43,862 bases of DNA from a virus. Where the stretch lies: the IMG/VR virus record IMGVR_UViG_3300038416_000197, positions 1-43,862 of that record. One strand, written 5' to 3'. The first letter of the stretch is position 1; each line of letters begins with the position of its first letter. A program made the position numbers and the translations under genes. Below are positions 7,903-16,157 of this stretch, one piece after another. The notes under the pieces are model-generated. The model did not search any database. It was not told the DNA's origin and saw only the letters and a list, made by a program, of their open reading frames with translations.

Positions 7903-8589
7903 ATGCGAAATCCATGGCTAGAACTTCCAAGACGAAGCCCTTACATTCTTCCACAAGATCGGAAAGCCATTTTAAGGTTGAACGGACGGGTTTCTGCAAA
8001 GAATAACGGACAAGGCAGAATCAACGTCAACTTGCTCCCTGAGCCGTTCATTGGAAACCCCAAAACGGCAAAGGTCGTCCTGCTGAATTTGAACCCCGGT
8101 GTTGGAGATGGCGACAGGCGAGCCCACAGAAATCCAGTGTTTCGAAAAGCGATCATCCGCAATCTTCGAAACGAGTCGCAGGAATACTTCTTTTATCCGT
8201 TAGACCCAAAGCTGGAAAAGACCCCCTGCGCCCAGTGGTGGCTGAAACACCTGCGAGAGCTTTTCCAAAAGGCTGGTTTGGATAGAAAAACAGTGGCTCG
8301 CCGACTCTGCGTAATTGAGTGGTTTCCGTATCACTCGCAAAAAGCTTACCTGCCAGAACGACAAATTTGCCCATCGCAGGAATATGCATTTAGATTGGCA
8401 TTAAAGGCACTCGAAACTAGAAAACTGGTGGTTGGAATGAGGGCTGAAAACCGTTGGATCGCAGTTGACTCTTGCCTTGACTCTTGCTTCAAGTCTGTGC
8501 CGTTTTTGAACAGCACCCAAAACTGTTGTATCAGCTCCGGTAATGCAGGGAAAATATTGTTCCAGCAAATCGTGGATGCACTTCGATGA
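7903..8589 (+). CDS. UDG-fold-like protein of unknown function
   Basis: 228 aa. The pattern PEPFIG then VVLLNLNPG (residues about 46-66), then VIEWFPYHS and a late VVGMR segment resembles uracil-DNA-glycosylase superfamily proteins of the uncharacterised kind, where NPG carries the active-site region. It is not a standard UDG family 1-6 member by eye. It starts at ATG 7903 with TGGAG upstream. Sitting in prophage cargo, it could act in base excision, nucleotide pools or defence; all of these are inference. Confidence 0.5.
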   Translation: MRNPWLELPRRSPYILPQDRKAILRLNGRVSAKNNGQGRINVNLLPEPFIGNPKTAKVVLLNLNPGVGDGDRRAHRNPVFRKAIIRNLRNESQEYFFYPLDPKLEKTPCAQWWLKHLRELFQKAGLDRKTVARRLCVIEWFPYHSQKAYLPERQICPSQEYAFRLALKALETRKLVVGMRAENRWIAVDSCLDSCFKSVPFLNSTQNCCISSGNAGKILFQQIVDALR

Positions 8590-8681
8590 TAACTGCTAAA
8601 TATGAGTCCACCCCAGAAACGAAGCCCCGGAAATTACACGGGTGCTCGTCTGCAATCCAAAACCGCCCCCAAAAATAACTT

Positions 8682-8708
8682 TTGCAACCGCCATATAAGT
8701 GGTATATT
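8682..8708 (+). promoter_or_regulatory. Possible promoter of the 8779 lipoprotein gene
   Basis: TTGCAA at 8682 and TATATT at 8703 are 15 bp apart, slightly short for sigma-70. The flanking DNA is AT-rich and lies about 70 bp before the gene. Confidence 0.3.
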
Positions 8709-8778
8709 CCCCTCCTGAAATCCAGCTACTCACGAGCAGTACGGTTCGAGCGATTCAGAACTGGAAAAGGAGCTTCCT

Positions 8779-10101
8779 ATGATGAAGAGGCTCGCTCAGC
8801 GCCTCCCGGTAATTGCCTTCGTAGCGATCATTGGACTGTTCCTGATGGCCTGTGGCGGTAGCGGTGGCGGTAGCAGTAGTTCAAGCACGAAAGCGCAAGG
8901 GGTCTATACTGGCACGACATCGACCGGAGAAACCTTTGAAACTATCGTTCTTCCAAACGATAAGGTGTATGCGCTTTACGGGATCACCAGCGGCAACATT
9001 TTTTGGGTTTACGGATTACTAGCCGGACAGGGTAGTTCCAACAACGGCAGCTATACGGCGAGCGTAACTGACTATTACTATACCGGGGCTGATTATTCCG
9101 GGTCAGTGACAGCTTCCTATGTCGTGGGCTCAAGTCTAAATGGAACCTATTCAGAAAGTGGGCAGCAAGAAACTTTCACAAGTTCTGTAAGTTCGGGGTA
9201 TAACTTCAATACCCCAGCGTTGCTATCTAGCATCACAGGCGCTTGGACGGGCGCACTTATGGACGGAGAGTCAGCAACAGCGACCCTCAATTCCAACGGA
9301 ACGTTTTCAGGCTCCTCCAGTTTGGGGTGTTCATTCTCCGGGACAATTAGTCCGGATAGCTCTAACGACAACTTCTTTGACGTGTCTCTGACCTTTGGCG
9401 GGAGCCCGTGCGTATTAACGAATCAGACAGTTTCGGGTGTCGCTGTTGACTATTTGCTATCAGATGGCGTCACCACCCAACTTGTTGCAGCGCTAACCTC
9501 CGGCAGCAGTGGTACTGTTTTTATAGCTAATAGGGCGAATTCTTCGAGTTCACTTGCCAGCATTACGGTCAGCCCATCTGCCGCCGTTCTTAGCTCTGCA
9601 ATTGGCAGCGGGACTCTGCAAATGTCTGCCAGCGCCTTACTTGTCAACGGCAACAGCTCCATTTGCACTTCGCCAACATGGACGACTTCCGATACCACTG
9701 GCTCTATCCTTACAATCGGCTCCTCCACCGGAGTGGTCACGCCTGTAGGGGGCGGTCAAGCCACGGTGACGGTCAAATGTAACGGAACGAGCAGCACGGC
9801 GGTTCCCATCGAGGTCATCACCGGCACAATCAGCAGCATTATCATGAATCTTTCGAGCACGACTGTGACGCCACCGGGCACCGTGACGGCGACGGTCGTC
9901 ACGAGCGGCGGGTTGACGATCCCAAGCCAATTTATTAGCTGGAGTATACCCTCGGGAACAACCATCAGCACCAGCGGTAACAGCGCAGTAATTACATTTT
10001 TGAACGCCACTGTCGGAACAATAGCGACAATAACTGCGACTGTCACTACCAACGGCGGCTCGACACTCACAGTGACTTCGCCGACGATCATCATTATTTG
10101 A
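8779..10101 (+). CDS. Large Ser/Thr-rich surface lipoprotein with bacterial Ig-like domain
   Basis: 440 aa. The signal peptide ends in the lipobox LMAC near residue 25, followed by a Gly/Ser-rich linker. The middle (about residues 35-250) is Ser/Thr/Gly-rich beta sequence with repeated strand-turn patterns. From about residue 260 a segment starting SITVSPSAAVLSS resembles a Big_2-type Ig fold, and a second similar domain begins near residue 350 (SIIMNLSSTTVTPPG). GGAG precedes ATG 8779. It is likely displayed on the cell surface of the lysogen; an adhesin or receptor-masking role is inference. Confidence 0.6.
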   Translation: MMKRLAQRLPVIAFVAIIGLFLMACGGSGGGSSSSSTKAQGVYTGTTSTGETFETIVLPNDKVYALYGITSGNIFWVYGLLAGQGSSNNGSYTASVTDYYYTGADYSGSVTASYVVGSSLNGTYSESGQQETFTSSVSSGYNFNTPALLSSITGAWTGALMDGESATATLNSNGTFSGSSSLGCSFSGTISPDSSNDNFFDVSLTFGGSPCVLTNQTVSGVAVDYLLSDGVTTQLVAALTSGSSGTVFIANRANSSSSLASITVSPSAAVLSSAIGSGTLQMSASALLVNGNSSICTSPTWTTSDTTGSILTIGSSTGVVTPVGGGQATVTVKCNGTSSTAVPIEVITGTISSIIMNLSSTTVTPPGTVTATVVTSGGLTIPSQFISWSIPSGTTISTSGNSAVITFLNATVGTIATITATVTTNGGSTLTVTSPTIIII

Positions 10102-10133
10102 GGCAGGGAGCTGGCGCTGCTCCTCCCTAGCAT

Positions 10134-10214
10134 TTACTGCTGTTGCTGAATATCGTTGACCAACTTCGCCAAACGGACGTTCATGCGGCTATGTTCGGGT
10201 AACTGCCACTCCAT
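10134..10214 (-). pseudogene. Vestigial C-terminal coding fragment, copy 2
   Basis: A 26-codon minus-strand open stretch ending PEHSRMNVRLAKLVNDIQQ and two further Gln. It parallels the copy at 7693-7800 with mainly synonymous changes over the shared 20 codons. It has no ribosome site and lies between two plus-strand cargo genes, as does copy 1. Confidence 0.45.
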
Positions 10215-10231
10215 TAGAGAGGGATACGAAG

Positions 10232-10744
10232 ATGTCAAAATTTGAAGAAATGTGTGAAGCTGCTACGACTGCCCACAAACACTTCACTGAGTATTCAGCC
10301 CGTTGTCGCCAGTATATGTTTTCCCTTGTGGATGGACTTGTCAAATATTGTCAAATTCCGACCACTCACATAACGTTCATGCGCTGGAATAAGTGCGAGG
10401 GCGAACTGAGTCAGTATTTAGAAGCTGAAGAGGGGAAAAAGTGGGCACTCGTATCTGCTGTCGAGTTTGATAATGTGGGCACGTGGTGCCATCTTGGAGT
10501 ATGCATCACCCTCAATCCTTCAAACCCAAAGTCATCCCGATGGGTTTCCTTTGCCCTCTGCATGTCAGAACAGGAGGGAAAGCCGACTGTTAAAATTGGT
10601 GATTTTGGCAAACAATATCAGGTTGACCTTAAGGACGCACGTCAATGCGACCAGTTTTACGAGGAAATTGTCAAGATGGTTAAGCAGTGCTTCGATACGC
10701 ACAATCGTGATTCAAAAGCCATTGGCTTCAATGTGGGTTCCTAA
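10232..10744 (+). CDS. Hypothetical cytoplasmic protein
   Basis: 170 aa, no signal or membrane segment, seven Cys spread over the chain. Secondary-structure character is a helical start (residues 1-30), a central beta meander and a C-terminal helix. No family recognised. It is the last plus-strand gene; from here to 39.2 kb genes are on the minus strand, so convergent transcription meets at about 10750. Confidence 0.5.
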   Translation: MSKFEEMCEAATTAHKHFTEYSARCRQYMFSLVDGLVKYCQIPTTHITFMRWNKCEGELSQYLEAEEGKKWALVSAVEFDNVGTWCHLGVCITLNPSNPKSSRWVSFALCMSEQEGKPTVKIGDFGKQYQVDLKDARQCDQFYEEIVKMVKQCFDTHNRDSKAIGFNVGS

Positions 10745-10770
10745 GTCGATAAAGTGATGCATTGGGTTTT

Positions 10771-11109
10771 TTACTCCTTAGGTTTTATCAACGGACACTC
10801 TGACGGTCTGCTGCGCACTTCCGCCCGGAAGTCTTCAAGTTCCTGCTTGATGTTTTGCGCTCGCATATCGTGGGCAGCAGCCTCAACTTGCATTTTGCTA
10901 AGGGTGTCAGCCGTGCGTTCCGTGGCGGTCTGGATATGGCAAAGATGGTTGTCTATGATGCGGTCGAGCTTACTGAAAAGCTCAGCCTTGGACGACCGAA
11001 AGAACCACGCCAAGCCAAAGAAGGTTGTACCCAACCCAAACAACGTGAGCAGGCTTTTGTATTGGTCTAAAAACTGGTTGATGAGGGCGAGTATGGATGG
11101 GTCTGACAT
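10771..11109 (-). CDS. Phage membrane protein with coiled coil (possible lysis accessory)
   Basis: 112 aa. There is one hydrophobic segment at about residues 18-38 (LLTLFGLGTTFFGLAWFF), then a long charged helix (about 40-100) likely to form a coiled coil. It is the most distal gene of the late operon, a common place for holin or spanin-like lysis genes, but sequence alone does not settle this. Alternatively it is a virion-associated membrane anchor. Confidence 0.5.
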   Translation of the reverse strand: MSDPSILALINQFLDQYKSLLTLFGLGTTFFGLAWFFRSSKAELFSKLDRIIDNHLCHIQTATERTADTLSKMQVEAAAHDMRAQNIKQELEDFRAEVRSRPSECPLIKPKE

Positions 11110-11165
11110 TGTTGGTCTCGATTCACAAAATGCACTGCTACTTAATGTTATGATAATTCCTTTAG

Positions 11166-11453
11166 TTAGGTAGTTGACGGGCTTGCCGGAACGGTCATTG
11201 CTGCTTGCTTTTTGGCAATACCAGCGGCTTTCTGAGCAGACAAATCATGCCCGTTTGCCGTCGCATATGCTTCCATCGCATCTTGATTGGATTGCATCAG
11301 CGTTATAGCATTTTGGAGTGATGTTGCTCGCTCTGCTGCTGTGGCTGTAACTGGGATGTAGACATGGAAATCTGCCCCGTAATCGTCCATTAAAATTAGC
11401 CGTTCTCGTTTTTCGCCTGTATCTATGTTTTTACTAACAATATCAATCGACAT
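11166..11453 (-). CDS. Small phage tail-region protein
   Basis: 95 aa. AAGGA precedes ATG 11453 closely. An N-terminal beta hairpin is followed by an Ala/Thr-rich helix and a flexible Ala/Pro/Ser tail. It lies 10 bp after the large tail-tip gene in the same operon. No family recognised. Confidence 0.5.
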   Translation of the reverse strand: MSIDIVSKNIDTGEKRERLILMDDYGADFHVYIPVTATAAERATSLQNAITLMQSNQDAMEAYATANGHDLSAQKAAGIAKKQAAMTVPASPSTT

Positions 11454-11463
11454 ATGTCCTTCC

Positions 11464-14121
11464 TTATGGATGGATGTAACCGCCTGTCACCGGAGTGGGG
11501 TTCACAGTGCCGCTTCTTGGTCCACCCATACCAGCGACGGCTCCACCACCGAGAATTCCCGGAGCAGGAACACCACCCGTAAGCAATCCCATACACGTAA
11601 ATGACCCAACAACAATATAGTTGTCCGGCATGGCGTAATAGAGGGTGTTTCCGGGAGTAAAATAGTATGTAGTGGTGTTGGGTACGAAATAAACCATGTA
11701 TGACCAACACCACGTTAGGTTTGCCCCGATTACCCCCGCTGGCAGTGTGATGGTTGTGCCATTCCCGAGGGTCTGTGCTCCAGCAGTTCCGGGTCCGCCG
11801 GGACCATACCACTGCACCCCCCATGTACCCGGTCCATTCCAGTTATAAACTGGATTGAATGTCATGTTGTTGCTTTGGTTAAATGGAATATTGGTGAGCA
11901 ACGCACCCGAACTTATGGTTGATGTTGTCGTGCTGACGGTATAGTTGGCTACCGTCTCATACTCCGATTGCGCCCCGTTACCACGCACAGCGTATGCAGA
12001 TACGTCATACACTTGCCCACACACCACGCCAGTGATATAGCATTGCACGGTTGTACCAGATACCTGCATGCTGGTTGTCACACCTGTTGTGTGGCTATAC
12101 CACTCCATTACGATGTGTCCACCAGTCGTGACAAACGGGTCGTTCGGTTCTGTCCATGTTGCGAATATCCGGGGCGTCACAACACCATCAACCCCAATTA
12201 CCGCCGTGCTGCTTCCGCTGGTCAAAACCAAATTTGTAGGTGGACCAACTTGAAAAGCATCAGCCATCACAGGAGAGTTGGTGTTCTCCATGCCCCGCTC
12301 TTCTGCGGGTGACCACGTGTAAACGCTTGGGTCTGTTTCGCAGACATCAAGCTCACAGGCTAACGTCGGGGATTCCTTGCCGTCTGCTTCGTTGTATTGA
12401 ATCTTGGGAACAAAGCGGAAGTTGCTTACTTCAAGGTTCTTGTTTGACCAACCCAACGGGGCGAACGTCATCTGCACAACGTCACAGGCTTGCGTCTGGT
12501 AAGCAGACAGCGGCATTTGAAGAGTTCCAATCCCCTGCCATCTGTTGCGCAGTAAGAAGATTTTCATTAGGCGCTGTACGGTCGCACACGATTGGACGAA
12601 CTGATAACGGCGGTCGGTGTAGAGCTTCGTTCCGCCATCTTGAGCTAGATTCGGGTCAGTCGTGTATCCGTGTAATGCGTCTTGCGCATATTCCGGGGCG
12701 TCCGTTGGCTGATACTCACCAGAGAAGACATTGGGGTCACGGTAGCCGTTGGACATCAAGCCAACAATCATGTAAGGGTAGGTTGGGCAAACGTAGGTAG
12801 CTCTTACCGTGTTGAACAAGTCCCGGAACTTCCGCTTTGGGTTCCACTTGACGGTACCAATTAAGTCGTTGGCGGTAAACTCTAAGGTAGCTCCATACCA
12901 AGCAGCGGGGTAAATCTTAATCAGTCCGCCTGAGACCGATAACCTGCCTTCCATTGCCATGAGCAATGAACTAAGGATGTCACCACGGTTGGACGAGTAA
13001 CGGAATGTGCCGTTGATGGTGTAGCGGCTTTCGGTTAGCGCCTGCCCCACGGTTCCGGCAATCCAGATAATGTGATTGTCTGCGGTCGTGGAACCCTCAA
13101 CCGTTGCCCACGTCGGCTGGCTTCCGCCTGACGTTGGTGTGCTGGTAAGAGTCGTGTATCCCTGCACGGTCTGAAGACGGTTATTGCTGTCGTAAATTAC
13201 CTGTCCGATTCCATACTGATAGTCGGCGGTCCATGCGCCCGGCTGAACTGCAAGTTGGACTTGCTCGTCACAGATGTTTGCGGCTGCAATAAGCTGGTCT
13301 TCGTCAATCTCAACAGAGTAATTGCACGCAAAACCAAAGTCAGGGTTGCAGAGATAATCGGCAACAATCAAGGCAGCGTTGCACGTCCAACCGTGGGATG
13401 CCGGGTTAGGCGTGACGCCATCACTCAGGAATTGCGCACCCAAACGGGGGTCGTAAATATCATTCTTGCCGTGAATATCGGCTTGAAGATTCGGCGGACT
13501 GTTAAAGATGTTCGAGTCGTATTCAGCACGGCAGTAAGTTGCGGCAAGCCCGTTTAGCGTGCAAGTGCTGTCCCATGGCGCACCCTGTCCGGAAGTCCGG
13601 CTGCCAAGGTCGGTGAAATAATAACCAGCAGCCGTGCCAAGAATGTTGGAGCAGGCAGCCTTGCCGTTGAAGTTGTACTTGTTTCCGGCATCGTCGTAAT
13701 GGTCAGACGAATCTAATATGTCGCTTGCGCCATAGGTCGCAGCATCCCCGCCGTTACCACCAGCCCAATAGGCTCTGCGGGAATCAAAATAAAGATTGTC
13801 GATACTCTGTATTGTGTGAGATGCCCACACGACAACTTGGTTCAGTTGACTGTTACTGTTGGTAGAAGCCCAATACACAACGGTTCCGCTGGCACGGGTT
13901 GAACCATAAATTACCTGACGGGAACCAGCAGCCTCACGAATGGAAACACTGTTGGTCGGGGTGTTCGCAAGCTCTTCAGCGATTCCCTGAAGTATCATCG
14001 ACCCGCCAACGGCAAGGACAGGAAGTTCAATCTGGATAAGGAACGGAATCAAAGCGGGGTCGATAAAGGCAGCTATGCCAAGACCCACAATCATGCCGAT
14101 TCCCTCTATGATTTTCGCCAT
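11464..14121 (-). CDS. Tail-tip / central fibre protein (GpJ- or megatron-like)
   Basis: 885 aa. The ATG at 14121 overlaps the upstream TAA by one base (TAATG), which decides the start; an in-frame ATG ten codons earlier is unlikely. An N-terminal hydrophobic glycine-rich stretch (about residues 5-50) is followed by SVSIREAAGSRQVIYGSTRASGT, typical of tail-tip attachment proteins. Later come a fibronectin-III-like domain (about 650-740) and a Gly/Pro-rich tip. It would form the baseplate hub and contact the receptor. The gene order of 15173, 14564, 14121 and this gene parallels gpM-L-K-J of lambda and ORFg12-15 of gene transfer agents. Confidence 0.75.
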   Translation of the reverse strand: MAKIIEGIGMIVGLGIAAFIDPALIPFLIQIELPVLAVGGSMILQGIAEELANTPTNSVSIREAAGSRQVIYGSTRASGTVVYWASTNSNSQLNQVVVWASHTIQSIDNLYFDSRRAYWAGGNGGDAATYGASDILDSSDHYDDAGNKYNFNGKAACSNILGTAAGYYFTDLGSRTSGQGAPWDSTCTLNGLAATYCRAEYDSNIFNSPPNLQADIHGKNDIYDPRLGAQFLSDGVTPNPASHGWTCNAALIVADYLCNPDFGFACNYSVEIDEDQLIAAANICDEQVQLAVQPGAWTADYQYGIGQVIYDSNNRLQTVQGYTTLTSTPTSGGSQPTWATVEGSTTADNHIIWIAGTVGQALTESRYTINGTFRYSSNRGDILSSLLMAMEGRLSVSGGLIKIYPAAWYGATLEFTANDLIGTVKWNPKRKFRDLFNTVRATYVCPTYPYMIVGLMSNGYRDPNVFSGEYQPTDAPEYAQDALHGYTTDPNLAQDGGTKLYTDRRYQFVQSCATVQRLMKIFLLRNRWQGIGTLQMPLSAYQTQACDVVQMTFAPLGWSNKNLEVSNFRFVPKIQYNEADGKESPTLACELDVCETDPSVYTWSPAEERGMENTNSPVMADAFQVGPPTNLVLTSGSSTAVIGVDGVVTPRIFATWTEPNDPFVTTGGHIVMEWYSHTTGVTTSMQVSGTTVQCYITGVVCGQVYDVSAYAVRGNGAQSEYETVANYTVSTTTSTISSGALLTNIPFNQSNNMTFNPVYNWNGPGTWGVQWYGPGGPGTAGAQTLGNGTTITLPAGVIGANLTWCWSYMVYFVPNTTTYYFTPGNTLYYAMPDNYIVVGSFTCMGLLTGGVPAPGILGGGAVAGMGGPRSGTVNPTPVTGGYIHP

Positions 14122-14564
14122 TACTGCCCCACTTTCCACGCACGCTTGCACTGACGCAGCGGTATCTTGTGCAATCCCGTGGGGGTCACAAACAGACAGT
14201 GAATTCCGTTAAAGTGAACGATGCCAGCGGCTAGACCCTCAGAGCCTTGGTAAAGCACGAGATCACCACGTTGGGCAAATAGAGCAGCTTGTCTCTCAAC
14301 CAAGCCTTGTTGCTTGGCGACGTAGACAGCGGCATCTTCAACCGTGGTACCGCCCGTCACGGTTTTAATCGTTGCCGTTGCCCCGGCTTCGTCGGCATAT
14401 CTGCCCCTGAAGTCTGCTGCAAGGTCAACCCCGGTAAATGACTGGATGGCAGAGGCAGCGAACAAAGCACAATCCCACGTGCCCCATGCAAACGGCTGCT
14501 TGACGTTTGCGACAAGGAAATTGTGTAAGAGTTCCTGCCATTCTGGTTTGCGAATCAAGCTCAT
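14121..14564 (-). CDS. Tail-tip cell-wall peptidase (NlpC/P60-like, DUF6950 type)
   Basis: 147 aa. FAWGTWDCALFAASAIQ supplies the catalytic Cys in the motif WGxxDCxxF of NlpC/P60-like tail proteins; GIVHFNG supplies the probable His. The start at 14564 overlaps the upstream stop by one base. It is predicted to cut peptidoglycan locally during DNA entry. It is shorter than lambda gpK and lacks the JAB domain. The window shows no separate endolysin, so it may also contribute to release; that is inference. Confidence 0.65.
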   Translation of the reverse strand: MSLIRKPEWQELLHNFLVANVKQPFAWGTWDCALFAASAIQSFTGVDLAADFRGRYADEAGATATIKTVTGGTTVEDAAVYVAKQQGLVERQAALFAQRGDLVLYQGSEGLAAGIVHFNGIHCLFVTPTGLHKIPLRQCKRAWKVGQ

Positions 14565-15124
14565 TAAGTCCAACCCAAATGCATGTTCTGTATGTACTGA
14601 ACCCAACGCAACGAACCGTCGTTTGGATAACGGCTTCGCTGGTCTTGGTCTGTTAGTCTTCCGCCCGGAGCCCGTTGCATATCGGCTAGGCGGCTCTCAA
14701 CGGAAATGGAAATCGTTACGGTATCGGTGTTGATGTCGATAGCGGGTTGGTCAACTAGACCAATGAAAGCGGGGATAGGTGCGCCAACCAAGGTTCCGCT
14801 GGAGTTCAGAAAGCCAAGGTAGACACGGGCAAGTTGCCCGAACTGAACGTCAGACAGCGAATCATCTAGCAGGTTTGTCGGGATGCCGGACAGCTTGAGG
14901 GTTATTCCTTGCGCCTGAACGTCTGAGCTTTCCTGAACGCTTGAAATCGTGCCAAACGTGCCAACCCCGGTATACGTGTTTCCGTCATAGGGGTTGATGA
15001 AACTGCCTGTCCCAGTCCATGCATAAATGGTTTCATTGGCAAACGCTATCGACACAAAGAACGCCGGTCTCACTACATTGCTGGTGAGTTCTGCTGCTGT
15101 GTTGGAATCAAGTGAACGTGGCAT
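14564..15124 (-). CDS. Minor tail protein (DUF2163-like, tail-tip hub)
   Basis: 186 aa, mainly beta. The opening MPRSLDSNTAAELTS and the segment GQLARVYLGFLNSSG fit the N-terminal part of tail-tip proteins found between Dit and the NlpC/P60 peptidase in lambda-like and GTA tails. It is shorter than full DUF2163 proteins (about 280 aa), possibly lacking the C-terminal domain. It is coupled to the next gene by a one-base overlap. Confidence 0.55.
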   Translation of the reverse strand: MPRSLDSNTAAELTSNVVRPAFFVSIAFANETIYAWTGTGSFINPYDGNTYTGVGTFGTISSVQESSDVQAQGITLKLSGIPTNLLDDSLSDVQFGQLARVYLGFLNSSGTLVGAPIPAFIGLVDQPAIDINTDTVTISISVESRLADMQRAPGGRLTDQDQRSRYPNDGSLRWVQYIQNMHLGWT

Positions 15125-15172
15125 ATTTCTGGCTTCTACCTGTAGAACAATTGCGGGGGGCTAAAATCGCAG

Positions 15173-15805
15173 TTATCGGGCTTCTAATGCGTGGAACGAC
15201 AAACCAACAGTCTTAGTCTCACGGAAGGTATATTCACGGTCGTTGGAAGCTAAGCGGAAGAGTCCCTTACAATTCGTGGTGGTTATAGCCGTCCCGTCCG
15301 TTACCTGCTCACGCAAGGACGGCCAAATCGTTATGGTTGCGTTGCCGCTGGAATCTGAATTCACAGGGGCAGAAATGACGTTATAGAGGCGGTATCCAAT
15401 CTGGATATAATCCCTTGGCATCAGAAGTCTGTTGGTGCTCGCCTTCCAACCCCGAGTGTTCAGCATCGTGCTGGTAGCAGTGTTGGTTCCGGATACCACG
15501 GGGGTGCCCTGCGGTCGTCCCGATGGCTTAGTCTTTGAGGGGTCACCAAGCTGAAAGACGTTAAGCTGTCCACGACACTCAAGCAGGAAGGCTACCCAAG
15601 CGTCAGCGTTTGCATTGCTCATGCTTGGCAGTGAAGCGTTGACTTTCCAAAAGTCTCCACCAGCCCAATACTGAGTTTGGCTTTGCATGGTGAACGGGGA
15701 TTGAGTCATTCCCACGGAATCATGGGCAGTGAAGTCTAATTGCTTCCATGCGGGGGAGTTAGGAATTGCAATGATGTTCCACGAATTGAAAGTTCCGATA
15801 ATCAT
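15173..15805 (-). CDS. Distal tail-type protein
   Basis: 210 aa. The start at ATG 15805 (MIIGTFNSW) immediately follows the upstream stop; a frame extension to 15862 overlaps the previous gene. The chain is beta-rich, with MSNANADAWVAFLLECRGQLNVFQLGDP resembling DUF2460/Dit-like proteins of tail tips, where the phrase 'AAxWxAFLxxLxGxxGxFxLGDP' is typical. It probably forms the ring joining the tail tube to the hub. Confidence 0.6.
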   Translation of the reverse strand: MIIGTFNSWNIIAIPNSPAWKQLDFTAHDSVGMTQSPFTMQSQTQYWAGGDFWKVNASLPSMSNANADAWVAFLLECRGQLNVFQLGDPSKTKPSGRPQGTPVVSGTNTATSTMLNTRGWKASTNRLLMPRDYIQIGYRLYNVISAPVNSDSSGNATITIWPSLREQVTDGTAITTTNCKGLFRLASNDREYTFRETKTVGLSFHALEAR

Positions 15806-15806
15806 G

Positions 15807-16154
15807 TTATGTGCCAGCAGGATAAGACGGGGTTGCCGGAATCGCAGACGCCGATCCGTCAATCACTGACCGCAATGAAGCCCGATAAATCACCCAAGCT
15901 GCGGGTGGGGTGACCCCGTGCTCGAAGCAGCGGAGCATGGTGACATCGGACTTATCGAGCAAAGCCTGAGCTTGAGTCGCCAGTTGAGCTTGCGCCTGAG
16001 CCGCTATGACAACCGGGTCAACCGGGGTAGCGGTGTTGCCAGCCGCCACCCACGCTAGATAAGCTGCGTAGTCGGTGTTGGCCGGGTCGGGCGGGATAGT
16101 TGCGCCGTCAGATCGAAGGATTGACGTGCTTTGGGTAAGGCTGTAGGTGTACAT
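15807..16154 (-). CDS. Tail fibre assembly chaperone-like protein
   Basis: 115 aa. The N-terminal part includes DYAAYLAWVAAGNTATP, a motif common in tail-fibre-associated chaperones and XkdW-like proteins. An Ala/Gln-rich helix follows. It sits directly after the fibre gene (3-bp gap), the usual place for a fibre folding chaperone. Confidence 0.55.
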   Translation of the reverse strand: MYTYSLTQSTSILRSDGATIPPDPANTDYAAYLAWVAAGNTATPVDPVVIAAQAQAQLATQAQALLDKSDVTMLRCFEHGVTPPAAWVIYRASLRSVIDGSASAIPATPSYPAGT

Positions 16155-16157
16155 GTC

